Source of the DNA: Hypomesus transpacificus
Taxonomy: Eukaryota > Chordata > Actinopteri > Osmeriformes > Osmeridae
Length of the DNA stretch: 64,000 bases
Assembly: GCF_021917145.1 (NCBI RefSeq)
Contig: NC_061064.1
Coordinates: forward strand, 3,944,703 to 4,008,702
Reading direction: 5' to 3'
Positions within the stretch are counted from its first letter, which is position 1. Every line of letters begins with the position of its first letter. Shown one piece after another: positions 36,481 through 60,713 of the stretch. The notes under the pieces are model-generated. The model had not been told where the DNA came from, ran no database searches, and was given only the letters and a program-made list of their open reading frames with translations. The position numbers and the translations under genes were made by a program.

Positions 36481-38241
36481 ATGGATGCTTCACAGAGACA
36501 TCGTTCTCTTTACAAAGGGACTACGCCGCCATGGAAAGAAACGTACAGAAGGGTGCGAATTGTATAATGTTATCCTAGTTGTAGTAACTACAGTATTAGC
36601 CTAGTTTAGTCTAAATGACGACTTAGCATTTATTTAGCCACCTGAATGTCAATATTGTTTATTGATAGCTGCCATCAAACTACCTTGTTCCTAAAGTCAT
36701 GCTTGCAAGCAAGGGAGTGAATAAGTGAGTGGTATTTAGCTAGTGTAATATCAAGTAGGCCTCATTCTTGCAACCTAAATGTCAAGCTAGCAATTTATGT
36801 TAACTCTGTCCTTCCTAAAGCGTTGCGTGGACAGGTTGAAAAACAGCCGTTCCAGATTGCTGGACAAGTTCAGGCAAACGGGAGAGACGGAGGGTCGGGA
36901 TGGCGGATCACGGGGCTCTCAGTCCCTCGTTCAAGAGGTGATGGAGGAAGAGTGGAACGCCCTCCAGCTTTCTAACCGGGGACTTCCCTCCTTGTGGAAT
37001 AAGGATGGCATTGGCGAGGTGAGAAGCTTAGCTCCTGTAGGCCTACCCGCTTAGCTCCTGTAGGCCTGCCCTGCAAATAAATAATATAACTGCTCAACAT
37101 GATCAACTGAATTGTGACACTAGTGACAGTTCAGTAAAGTTTAATACTATTGTTTTTGCAGACGTACAGTGCCTTAAAAGAATATGATGAATTAACTGTG
37201 TTTGAAGAGATCCAACAAGAACTTTTGTCTCAAGGTAACAATTTTAATCGTGTCGTTTTTTTCCCCCACTTGTTGTTGATCTAATGTGCTCTGACCCCCC
37301 ATATACTCTTGCTTGACCCTTTACAGAGTTATCCATCATTGATGAATTTGAAAGGGGCTTGAAAATGGAGGAGCAGTACTTGGATTCAGTTGTTGAGGGA
37401 ATGGAGGCAGAAAAGGAAATTATATGTCCCATATGTCATGCGTAAGTTCAACCAATAACATATGACCAGATCAATGCTGCTTCTCAGCATCGTCTCGTCC
37501 ATTCATCATTGCACGCTTGTCCCTTTCAGAAACAACTTGACAGTAAATAGCCATTTTACATCCTGCCTCTGTGGGCTCTACATCAACACACAGGTTCGTA
37601 ATCTCAATTCACATTACATTCCTCTAGTCTACCAGGGTTGGGAACCAGGCTGGTTCCCAACCCTGGTCCTCAGGGCACCCCTGTCCTGTATGTTTTAGAT
37701 GTTTCCCTGCTCCAACACACCTGATTCAAATGAATGGGTCGTTATCCAGCTCTGCAGAAGCCTGCTTATGACCATTCATTTGAATCAGGTTTGTTGGAGC
37801 AGGGACATCTAAAACATGCAGGACAGGGGTGCCCTAAGAACCAGGGTTGGGCACCACTGGTCCAGATCCCAGTATGTGTGACATCAGTGTATGGACTAAG
37901 CTGTGCTGATGATTCCTCCAGATGAGGGGGGTGACCCCGGAGCTCCTGCAGTGTGTTCTTGAGAGCAGGGTCATGGAGCACATGGAGGAGTGTCTTCACA
38001 ACCCCGTCTTCTCTACGGCCTCAAACATGGACGGCTCTTCAAACCTCATGATCAGTTGCAAGGTATCTCCTCACCTCCAGCACCATTGGGTTTGGGCAGT
38101 TAGTCACGTGTCGAATTGACGTTAGTCGTCGTTGAAAGGATTGGTCCTACAGACCAGTCAAATGTACTATTTGAAGTCTTGTTTGTATTTATACATCTCT
38201 TTTGTTTTCAGGTTTGTGACTACCTCTCTGTGGTTCTGTGA
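36481..38241 (+). CDS. rpain: rpain, RPA-interacting protein
   Basis: Binds replication protein A and carries it into the nucleus. Exons: 36481-36552, 36821-37018, 37162-37234, 37327-37441, 37530-37593, 37922-38062, 38212-38241; 693 nt, 230 aa (human 219). The N-terminus has [16 protein letters not shown], as in the family (SLYK...PPWKE). The middle has [13 protein letters not shown] and FEEIQQELL. The C-terminal Cys/His zinc-binding region contains [20 protein letters not shown] and [11 protein letters not shown]. All exon phases join cleanly. The poly(A) signal AATAAA is at 38331-38336. The gene is tail-to-tail with c1qbp and in the same order and orientation as in human 17p13.2, but its head-to-head neighbour is mlxipl instead of NUP88. 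A fold-back transposon sits in intron 5. Confidence 0.95.
37632..37860. mobile_element. hAT-like fold-back MITE in rpain intron 5
   Basis: Two arms of about 90 bases (37651-37741 and 37770-37860) are near-perfect inverted copies, containing AACCCTGG, CACCCCTGTCCTG, TTTTAGATG, CCCTGCTCCAACA and GATTCAAATGAATG. The outer end CAGTGGTGCCCAACCCTGG is typical of fish hAT-family ends. An extra 16-bp palindrome (CCAGGGTTGGGAACCA) sits at the left edge (37632-37666). No transposase and no clear 8-base target duplication were seen. Confidence 0.8.
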
Positions 38242-38330
38242 AGTGTGTTTTGTTTACTATTTGTGATTTAATAAGCCCTGTGTCATTGGGAGAATGTTGT
38301 TCCTGCACTAAAGTGCTTTTATTTCTGTAA

Positions 38331-38336
38331 AATAAA
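38331..38336 (+). terminator. rpain: rpain poly(A) signal
   Basis: AATAAA 90 bases after the rpain stop codon. Confidence 0.8.
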
Positions 38337-38621
38337 GATTTGTAAGATGTTCTTAGTTTTGGGTTTAATAAAAATATGAATGCAGATAGCTATAGAAGTA
38401 CATCAAGTCCAGGTATGCATGTGACAGGGGGAACAAAGCCTCCAATGTCCAACTACACTGACAAAAACCCATGTTCTTTTCTGACCATCTGACTGGGGAA
38501 GACTACAATTTTAAAGTGTGTTTTGGGAAGACGGGATAAGATCGAGAATATTAGCTATTTATATGGGTTCCCGCAGGGTCTTAAGTCAAAAATTCTGAAC
38601 TTTAAATTTAAGGCCTTAAAA

Positions 38622-38760
38622 CAGGGTGGCCAACCCTGGTGGTTGAGAGCCTCAGTCCTGCATGTTTCCCTGCCCCACTACACCATGGGGTGTAAATCAA
38701 ATTCATGCTTTTGACCATTTCCTTATCTGCTTCCATTCCCTCAACAACTGATTAGTCACA
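38622..38760. mobile_element. Diverged relative of the rpain intron MITE
   Basis: Carries AACAGGGTGGCCAACCCTGG, then CAGTCCTGCATGTTTCCCTGC and TCAAATTCATGCTTTTGACC, which follow the order of the right arm of the element in rpain intron 5. Only one end is recognisable. Confidence 0.5.
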
Positions 38761-38775
38761 GGTATATCAAACTGT

Positions 38776-38781
38776 TTTATT
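38776..38781 (-). terminator. c1qbp: c1qbp poly(A) signal
   Basis: AATAAA on the minus strand, about 290 bases after the c1qbp stop. The rpain and c1qbp 3' ends therefore lie about 400 bases apart. Confidence 0.5.
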
Positions 38782-39073
38782 TAGCATACATTATTACAGA
38801 CTTCCACATGGCTAGTTGATCTATTATGCTTTGGACATCGACTGTCTTCATATATTAACCTAATGAATTACAGGAAGGAGGAGACAGTGGAACATTTACA
38901 GAACACCTTTGCAGCAAAGCAGTCCAATATGAGACTACCTGAACAGGCTTGCTGCAGGCATCTCACACTGACAACTGATGAGCCCAACTAAAGGACAGTT
39001 TAGTGCCAATACAGGTTGTTTAAATTAACAGGGGTGGGTCTTACAAAAAGATCAACATTGTCTTTTATGTGCA

Positions 39074-40793
39074 TTAGCTACATTTTACAAAGCCACTGAG
39101 ATCTTCCAGGAACTTGATATATTCTTGGTGCTCAACGGCAGAGCTTAACTCCATCAGTTCATCAGCAAACGTGTTGTCCACCCCTCGGTCAGCCAGGAAG
39201 TCCATCAGGTGGTCATACAGGGCCTGCAAGATTACTGCTCAGTACTCATATCCCTTTATGTGTCGTTTGAAACGAGACATGGTGTGTTTGTGAAACCTCT
39301 TACCCAGTCCAGAGAGTCTGTGTTGAGTGTGTAACTGGTCTCCTTCCAGTCACTATCTCCTTCTGGCTGGAAGCTGACTTCTCGGATGGCAAAGATGTCA
39401 CTCTCCTCTTCTCCTTCTCCATGGCTTGCCTGAAACCCCCACAATGTCAACATAACTTTTGTCACCAACAAGTAAAATCATCCTCATTTACTCTGACTCG
39501 GCTTGGACAACTAACTGGATGTTGCTTTTATCAATAACTCACTTCATCTTCAGGATAATGACAGTCAAACACCAAGGAATGTTTGGCAGCCTGTTTTGTT
39601 ACTTCAACTACAAAGTTGGGTGTCGAGACAATCTCTGGCTGTAAACAGAAACACAAGTATAGGCAATTCAGTTTGTGGCCGATGAACATAAACCGCAAAC
39701 ATGCAATGTGGTAAGTAGGGGGAGTCTTATAATTTCACCTCATTTTCTGCTGACTTCTGTTGTCCTTGATCTGGTTCCTCTTCAAAGTTAGGTGGAATAC
39801 TGTTGTTGACATTGAATGTGACGGTCACTCTGCAGAAGAAGAATGAGCAAATGTTAAATTGGCAATATGAATACGTAAAAAAAAACTAAAAAAACGTAAT
39901 ATAAAAAATGCCGTCATACTTCTCTCCTGAAATAGTGCGGTTGAGTTTAACCTCTGTGCCGTTCATCACCAATTCCCACCCTCCCGACATTTTTGGAAGT
40001 GCAGTGCTTTTCTGGATCTTCTTCTCTTCTTTGATTTCATCCGACAGGAAATCTCCGAAGGCTTTGTCTCCTGTCACCAAATAACAATGGAAAAGTGTCA
40101 TTATTTTTTTACTCAAGCAAGCGACGCTAAAATGACACCTGTTCTGGGTTGTGTAACCATTCCAGCAAATGCCTGCAAGCTACAATCTATAGATAAGTGT
40201 AAAGGTTATGGTTCACTTTACATGATGTGGGGTGTGTGTGCCTTCTACTAGACAGTATGACATTGGTTGCTCTTTATAATCCTGTAACAGCATCACTCAA
40301 TGGTAGATAACTAGCCTACTACCTCGCTATTGCTAACCGTTTCATCATCCCAAACATGTCCTGTTATAATTATAAACAATTAAACATTACTATTAGGCTA
40401 TAGCTGGTAGGCACGTGTGGGTTAAGATCATGTTGTAGCCTAGCTAGCATGCCAAGAAAGTCGTGACCAGATAACTAGACAACACATTTTGACATCGCAA
40501 GCCAGGTGGCTAACACGGTATAGCTTATCTTCTCATTTACCTTCTGTGTGCAATCCTTCACACCCACACGAAACTGAAGGATTCAAAACCTTGGAAGTTA
40601 GCAGTTTTGATCTGTAACCTGAAGAAGCTCCATTACTGTTCATCATCCAGAGTGACCGAGTGAAAGGCCGGGTAGTTGCTGAACTTGGAGAACATAACGC
40701 CGGTCTTGTAAGAGGTAACGCTCGGGCCGAAGACGCGGTGACTGTAGAATATCGAACTGCGGTTCCAACCGCACGGGAAAAATATTTTAGCAT
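39074..40793 (-). CDS. c1qbp: c1qbp (p32/gC1qR), mitochondrial matrix protein
   Basis: Doughnut-shaped trimeric acidic protein of the mitochondrial matrix, needed for mitochondrial translation; also reported as a receptor for the globular heads of C1q. Coding exons (complement): 40541-40793, 39920-40070, 39739-39829, 39543-39638, 39304-39429, 39074-39223; 867 nt, 288 aa (human 282). The first about 75 residues are rich in Arg, Ser, Ala and Leu and lack acids, as expected of a cleaved import signal. CGCEGLHTEGDKAF marks the start of the mature part. The MAM33 fold follows with LSDEIKEEKKIQK, LPKMSGGWEL, NFVVEV, FDCHYPEDE, ESDIFAIREVSFQ, YTLNTDSLDW and HLMDFLADRGVDNTFADEL. Every exon junction keeps phase. 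It lies between rpain and dhx33, as in human. Confidence 0.96.
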
Positions 40794-41257
40794 TACTATC
40801 AGCGGGTATTAATGAGGATCCAAGAGATAAGAGTTTGATAAACCCCGAATTCAGAGAAGCTTCAAGTTCCTTTACAGCACTGACACTATATCAACCGGAT
40901 TGCGTGAACACATGTGTGGAAGGACACCCTGACCTCTCATATCAACGAACCTTGAACCGGATATGGTAAGAAATAATTCTGCTTCAAGAGTCTACAACTT
41001 TTGTAAACGAGCTTTACACGATTATGATTTGGATTTAAAGTAACCCTTTTTATCCATTCCTATATAATCTCAAAACAGCAAACGGAGAGGTTTATTTAGT
41101 CCAGATGAATGGAGACTTTGTATAGCGCCATCACGTGTTAAGTAACTTCAACCACTACTTCAAGTACAACGTAACCACTTGATGACATTCCAAATGACTT
41201 CACCTTTTAGTTTTAAATATCAAAATGGATTCATTCAGACATTCTTACATCATATAT

Positions 41258-41263
41258 TTTATT
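41258..41263 (-). terminator. dhx33: Candidate dhx33 poly(A) signal
   Basis: AATAAA on the minus strand about 930 bases past the dhx33 stop. It fits the 1.4-kb gap between dhx33 and the c1qbp start, but other A-rich hexamers occur nearby. Confidence 0.4.
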
Positions 41264-42195
41264 GCAGTTACCACTTACAAGATAAAATAATGATTTATAA
41301 ATTACACTAGATTTAGACTATTCCATAACATTGTTCTGATATAAAAGAGAATATATCAATCTAAAAAGCAAATTGAATTTCCTGTATATTTCTACAATGT
41401 ATCAAAGACCTGAGTGATCAAATCAATCTCCATGCATTGCATTGCATACCATTTTGGGTGCAACTATGTTGATTCCCTTTAACAGGATGCATGAAGTGAC
41501 TTGTATACAGAAAAATTCAATATTCAATCTCGTGAACTTGTCTCCTGTTTTGTAGCTTTAGCTACAAAGCATGCATTGGTGTTGAAAGTGCAGGCATTAA
41601 ATGTAAGATTGAATACATTACATGTGTATTTATACCCTTCAAAAAGCTGTGTAACTCTTCTGCAAACAAATCAGCAGATGATGCTGTTTTCAGAATCACT
41701 GGTGCATCTTTCTTTGCTCAATATGAGGGTATTCAAGACCTCATCAGGTCCCTTCTTGATTGTTGTGTGCTGCAATGGAACATGCTAAATGTAATATCTA
41801 TGACTGAACGTGAGCACTAGAACATTGGCCAGAATCTACTTTCCAGGTTGAGGCAAATGGTTGCAGGCACAAGAAATACCAAGCCAAGAAGAAGCAACAT
41901 TTCTGTTCCATGTCGGATTAATATTCCTGGCGAACTAGATGAAAAGGATGTTTCTGCTATGGGTACATGCCTGCTTCTTCTTAAAGAGGAGGTAGAAGAC
42001 ACGCCCACAACATCTCTATCTCAGACCTGTCCACAACTGGAAATGTTCTGCTTTAGAAACAAGCAGTAAGTAAATATCATCTAGCAAAATGTTTTGGAAA
42101 CTTTGGAACTTTTCCCCATCATGCACTGTCACTGGGTGAAAAACAAGATTGTGGTAAGGAAGTGTGGCTCGGCTGCAGTCGTGCCTCCCCATTGG

Positions 42196-45947
<3,752 letters not shown>

Positions 45948-47078
45948 GGTCTATAGAAAGCCGCTTTACAAATTAAACCTAAGTCAAGCAATGTATACTT
46001 ATCATAAAAGGAAATGATGGACTTCAATGATCTGTAACAAACAAGCCTCGCACCGTTTGTTTACCTCATCAACTGCACATTAGACCCCGCGTGGTAAGAA
46101 TAGTCGCAGATGTTATGACGTCATTAGGTCCTCTAGTGGAGATAACGTGAATACATCCATCAAATGTATATTGTTTTTAGGAATGGATAGATTGATTGAC
46201 AGCTTGTGTTGACTGAATAATTGAAAATCCAAACACTGCACCAAAATCCAAAACATTGAAGCAACAACTATAATGTGACTGTTACCAAGTCCTCCATTCA
46301 TAACCTTTTCAACACAATAGGGTGAAATTTGGGAAACGTTATAGGATTATTAGAAATTCTCTGAAACAAACTTAAACACACACACACACAACTATTTAGT
46401 CATACAAAGATTATACACATGTAAAATCTAGAGAGAAGGCATTTCTAACACATTTCAATTTCCGAGGGACTAAAAAAGTGACTATCTCTGTATTCCATAC
46501 AGGAAGACAGTGTCGAGGGAAATGATACTGACTCATTGTTGGAGGGTGAAAAGGATGTCTACTGAATGTGACGTTTATTGTTGAATGAACAATGTATCTG
46601 TGAAACTCACAATTTGCCTTTGGATTAAATTAAGACCGAGTCCTTTGTGAAAACGTTTAAGACTAATTATTTTGGATAGTGAGAAAGAGAAAGAGAGATT
46701 TAAGAATACGGAAAGATAGGACAGTGAATACAAATAAATGGGAGATGAAGTGACAAGGACAAAAAACGCATGTGTCTAAGTAAGAAAAAGACACTGGATA
46801 CTAGAGACAGAGAGAGAGAAACAGAGACAGAGAGACGTAGACAGACAGATGTAGAGAGTCACAGAGAGAGTGTAAGAGAAAGGGAGAGAAAGTCAGAAAG
46901 AGAGAGTTAGTGAGAGAGTGAGTAAGAGAGAGAGAGAGAGAGAGTAAGAGTAAGAGAGTAAGACAGAGAGAGTAAGAGAGAAAGTGAGTGAGAGAGGAGA
47001 GAGTGAGTGAGAGAGAGTAAGAGTGAGATACAGTGTGAGAGAAAGAGAGAGTAAGAGAGAGAGAGTAAGAGAGAGAGA

Positions 47079-47119
<41 letters not shown>

Positions 47120-47407
47120 AGAGAGAGAGAGAGAGAGAGTAAGAGAGAGAGTGTAAGAGAGACATAGCGTGAGAGAGAAAGTAAAAGTCAGAGAGTAAGT
47201 GAGAGAGAGTGTGTATGTGTGTGTGAGAGAGAAAGAGAGAGAGAGAGACAGTAAGTCAGAGAGAAGGAAGACCAAAACTCAACAGCGTGTCAGCTGCTGT
47301 TGGCAGAGCACCTCAGCCTGAGCAGTCTCAGAGGAGAGAAGACAGCAGCAGGTTGCATGTATTCCTGTGGGCTGGAGGAGCCCTCATCTCTACCTGGACG
47401 CCACACA
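45948..47407. promoter_or_regulatory. dhx33/p2rx1 divergent intergenic region
   Basis: The 1460 bases between the two start codons must hold both promoters. The dhx33 side (45948-46130) contains CCCCGCGTGG and a GTGTTATGACGTCAT-like patch at about 46105-46122; TGACGTCA is the CRE/ATF core. The p2rx1 side is largely a GA-rich tract. No TATA box is clear. Confidence 0.5.
46676..47268. repeat. GA-rich purine tract upstream of p2rx1
   Basis: About 590 bases of degenerate GAGA, GTAAGAGA and GAGTGAGA units, ending 140 bases before the p2rx1 start codon. Confidence 0.93.
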
Positions 47408-56943
<9,536 letters not shown>

Positions 56944-57521
56944 GTGGATCAGAGGGGAACTCCTGGGCCCAGCTGTGTTCCAGCAGCCACTGCACTGAGT
57001 AGAGAACACTGAGACTGGATAGGAGGTTTTACACTTCTCAATGTCATCAATTGTCATCCCTTACAGCCTATAGAGGCTGGAAGTGAAGGGACGTTTTCTG
57101 TCTGCGAAACATGGATTGCTACACTCCCCCTTGGGCACCCCCCCTCCCTTCCTCCAACTGGACTCCTACCTGTCCTTCCAAGTGGCATGTGTCTAAGACA
57201 ATGTTTTGTTCGTTTGTTACCTCAGAAATGTATGTGTTTTACTTTCACTACACTGTAAATATGTTGTTTAGGATGGACTTGAACTCCAGTGTGGATGATC
57301 CTGCCAACTCTAGCATGTTCGACCTTCTCACAGTGGACTCCAAGCGGTAGAACAGGTTTAGCTTGTTAGCCATGCAGTTTAACATCACCATTGACAGTTT
57401 GCGATTGTAGTGAATCCAGAAAACCATGTAGAGTTATTCATCTGTCAATCCCTCTCTGCCTTCTATACTTGTGTGGTCCACCTGGTGAAACTGTCTTCAT
57501 GTCAAAGTTGTAGGGTTCTAC

Positions 57522-57563
57522 ATTAAATTTGACTCATTCTGAAGTCATTCTGATATTTTTATT
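57522..57563. terminator. Opposed poly(A) signals of p2rx1 and camkk1
   Basis: ATTAAA on the plus strand (57522-57527) and AATAAA on the minus strand (57558-57563) lie about 30 bases apart. A further plus-strand AATAAA is at 57885-57890. The two convergent genes probably end against or over each other here. Confidence 0.45.
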
Positions 57564-60500
57564 GTCTTTGATTATGTCTAGGTGTACAAAAAGCATGCAA
57601 AAAATAGCTTTTTATATATTGGTACATATTTACATTGTAACCGTTGCATTCCGTACATATGTGCCATGCTTTTTTTGTATGTGGGACAAACGTCAACAAG
57701 TACATTCAGAGAAATGCAGCACGGTACACACATCTATTAACACAGTGACAACAGGCACCTTCAAAACAGATATCAGGACAGTTACATATGACATAGCAGC
57801 GATGCAAACAACAGGAAAAAGTCACCGTCCTAATGTCCTCAACATGACCTACATGCCCTCTCGCACATAGCCCTCAGGTTCATCAATAAAAGAAGATTTT
57901 ACTCTATCAGTAAAAATACAACAATATATATATGTACAGTGTCTTTTAAATATGTAAATCAACATTAAATGAAGCGTACTGAATTTTGCTGTAAACGGTA
58001 GTGTTAACCTTTCCATATTGGAAAATTACATTTATATGTGAATGCATCATACTGAGTCATTTTACAAAAGAGCACAAGAATGTTGACAGGTGTTGCTGTT
58101 GGCTGGGGTGACAGTTGCGTGGAGTATAAGAGGGGGGAAAAAGTGCAATCTTTTAGCATAACAGTGCTTATATTATAGAAGACAATGTACATGGAGGTAA
58201 AGGACCAAAATATAGTGCCCCAACTGCCTTCAAAGCTGAGCCGGACTTCAACCGACATTTACAACACGACCCTGGGACAGGATGACAACAATATTGCACT
58301 TCTCACACATGGAATATACACATCAGACACAGACCAAGCTCGTCTCAAGCACAAGACATCTGAGTGTCCAAAGATAAAATCATCTGTTCCGCGGATTTCC
58401 CTTTAAGTAAGTCTCTCAGATGAAAGGACATCAAATGGTATTCCCTCTTGATGACCCAGAAGGTGTTTGAGAGAAGGTAGACGGGGGGTTTCTCTGAGCC
58501 CAGAGGTTCACCTGGAGACAAGACAGATGTCTAATCCCCCCCGCCCGCCCCCCTGAATATAAGCCCCTCCCACTGCATGAGGACACCGCTCCACAATGCA
58601 CACAGGGAGGAGGACAAGCAGAAAAAAAACAAGCTCCGGAACTTTAGTCAAATGGCTGATTAAAATGAATGGGCATGGTGGAAATGATGTAGCGCCAGGA
58701 ACGCATTAAAGCAAGGAAGAGAAGGAAGAGAAGGTGAAGAGGAAGTGTGAAGAAGGAGGGAGAAAACGCCACATGGGCGAGTCAGCAGAGCATCCCTCTG
58801 TCTTCACACGCTAGCTGTTTCTACGTCTTTGAGAAGGACGGGCAGAGAGAACCATACGGATCCACCGCCGAAACAACCTTTTACGGCATTAACAGATGTA
58901 CATGATACCTGGATGTGGTATATACAGTACTTAACAAATTAATCCAACAAATGGGATGTCTCCATGAGTTGTAATTACCATCATTTGAAATGAGAGGGCA
59001 ACATTTAAACAACTCTACATGCAAAAATTCTCTATGGTATACCTGTGGCACGTACAGCTCTGGTTTCCTTCTCAGAGGAGGGCTTTGTGCCAGAGCAGTG
59101 GATTGGAAGAGTGACAGGGGAGGAAAGAGAGGGAGAAAGGGAGGGGAAAACGCACAGCTCTGCACTGGGCCGTTCTAATCAACCACGAGGGGATAGTATT
59201 GACGTGAAAAGAGAACTGTTTTTGTTTGTGCTGGGAATAATCACCATATCGAAAAGGGGCCCTTTTCAGAGCAGCGAAAATTATCAGCGCACTTAGACTG
59301 TCAACATGCTCTTATCCAGAAGACAATATGCCTGGGTTGACAGGGAGCGAGAGAGAAAGAGAGTGTGTGTGAGTGAGTGAAGGAGAATGAGATGGAAATG
59401 GAGAGAGGGGACTCAATCTTCTCCTCTCTGATTTTGCATCACCAAACATGGTGACTCACTCCCTCGTAAGATGGCTCTACTCGAAATAGATGCTTCCAAT
59501 GATTACAGAACTGTCTTAGGCTAATCACAAACACGTACACACACACACACAAACACGGCATTTCCCTCCATCTCGATTGTGATATGGCGACGACGAGAGA
59601 ATGAGGGGAAAAAACGCGCGAAAACAGGCGACCAATCGGTGTCAAAGAGACGAATCTCAACAGCGACATCAGAGGGAGAGGCAGCAGCAGGAAGAGGGGA
59701 GACTGTGATGATGAAACAGCCTGCCACACCACATCATCAAGCCCCGAGACAAGTAATCAATGTAGGAAGCAGAAGACCCAACCGCTAACAACTAACAGGA
59801 TCCTGTGGAAGCAGTCTGTGCAAGGCCTTGACGACTAACAGCAACACAGGGCAGGCTCTGAAGACAGCCAGGACGATGCTGTTCCAAAGGCAGGAGGAAG
59901 GACTAGAAAAAGCTTAGTCTGTTTGAATGGGTGCGACATCAACATTGACAGTCAACTGACTGCCTATATACAACACTGCAGCTGAATTGATCCGGGGGAG
60001 AGGGTGAGAGCCAGCGTCGGCTCTTGGGTCGGACTGCAGGGGGCGCTGTAAAGTCATCAGCATGCTGTTTCGGATTTTTTTCTGGGGGCGAATCCGTCTC
60101 TCATGGTGCACCCGAGGGACCTCTGACTGGGACGGACGGCTGAAACGGCTCACCATGCAGGGCAAGGTTGGGAATCACAGAGCACCACGAATACCATAAA
60201 CACGTTCATGCGGTTGTTAAGTGAGACGCCAGCAGAAGGACATCCGGGTGGTCTTCTGGACCGGTGACGACGGGAGGGGTCCTCTTGGCTTGCAGTGCGG
60301 GGGGGTATGGGGGGGGTGGAGGGGGGGGAGTATGTGGAGGGAAGGTCTGGAAGGAGGGCTAGATAACTGGGTGTTCCAAAGCACGGGACTGGATAGAGAG
60401 ACAGGAACGCAGAGGAGAGCTGGAGAAAGCGAAACATATGGATCTCCAATAGATCTCAAGCGATAGATGTATAGAGAAAGAGAGAGAGAGAGAACAGGAG

Positions 60501-60713
60501 TTTAAATATCTTTTAAAGGGATCAGCAAGAGAATGGGACTACGAGTTCCGAGTTCGTTGTGGACTTAAAGGGCAAGAGGTATTGTGCAGGCAGGCGGGAT
60601 TTAAAGGGGAGGAGCATTTGGGCTGAGGGGAGTGGCCTGTGCAGGGATTTAAAGGGGAGGAGACGTCAGAGGAACGTGGAGCTGAGCTGGGGCGACGGGA
60701 GCCGGGGAGACTC
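57564..60713 (-). other. camkk1: Probable camkk1 3' UTR
   Basis: Three kilobases after the camkk1 stop without another gene on either strand. The long AT-rich stretch 57564-58420 reads like 3' UTR and ends near a minus-strand AATAAA. Purine-rich and simple-repeat pieces (58680-58770, 59090-59140, 59330-59410) occur in the middle. The UTR could be shorter than this. Confidence 0.4.
60034..60050. promoter_or_regulatory. CTCF-like motif
   Basis: CTGCAGGGGGCGCTGTA is close to the core CTCF recognition sequence. By-eye match. Confidence 0.35.

Noticed and set aside
47300..47407. N-terminal extension of p2rx1 from 47300
   Set aside because: Begins at TTG, and the alignment with mammalian P2X1 starts exactly at the ATG at 47408.
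57111..57350. 79-codon frame after p2rx1
   Set aside because: Lies in the p2rx1 3' UTR; no known similarity. Kept only as a possible alternative tail for p2rx1 in the findings.
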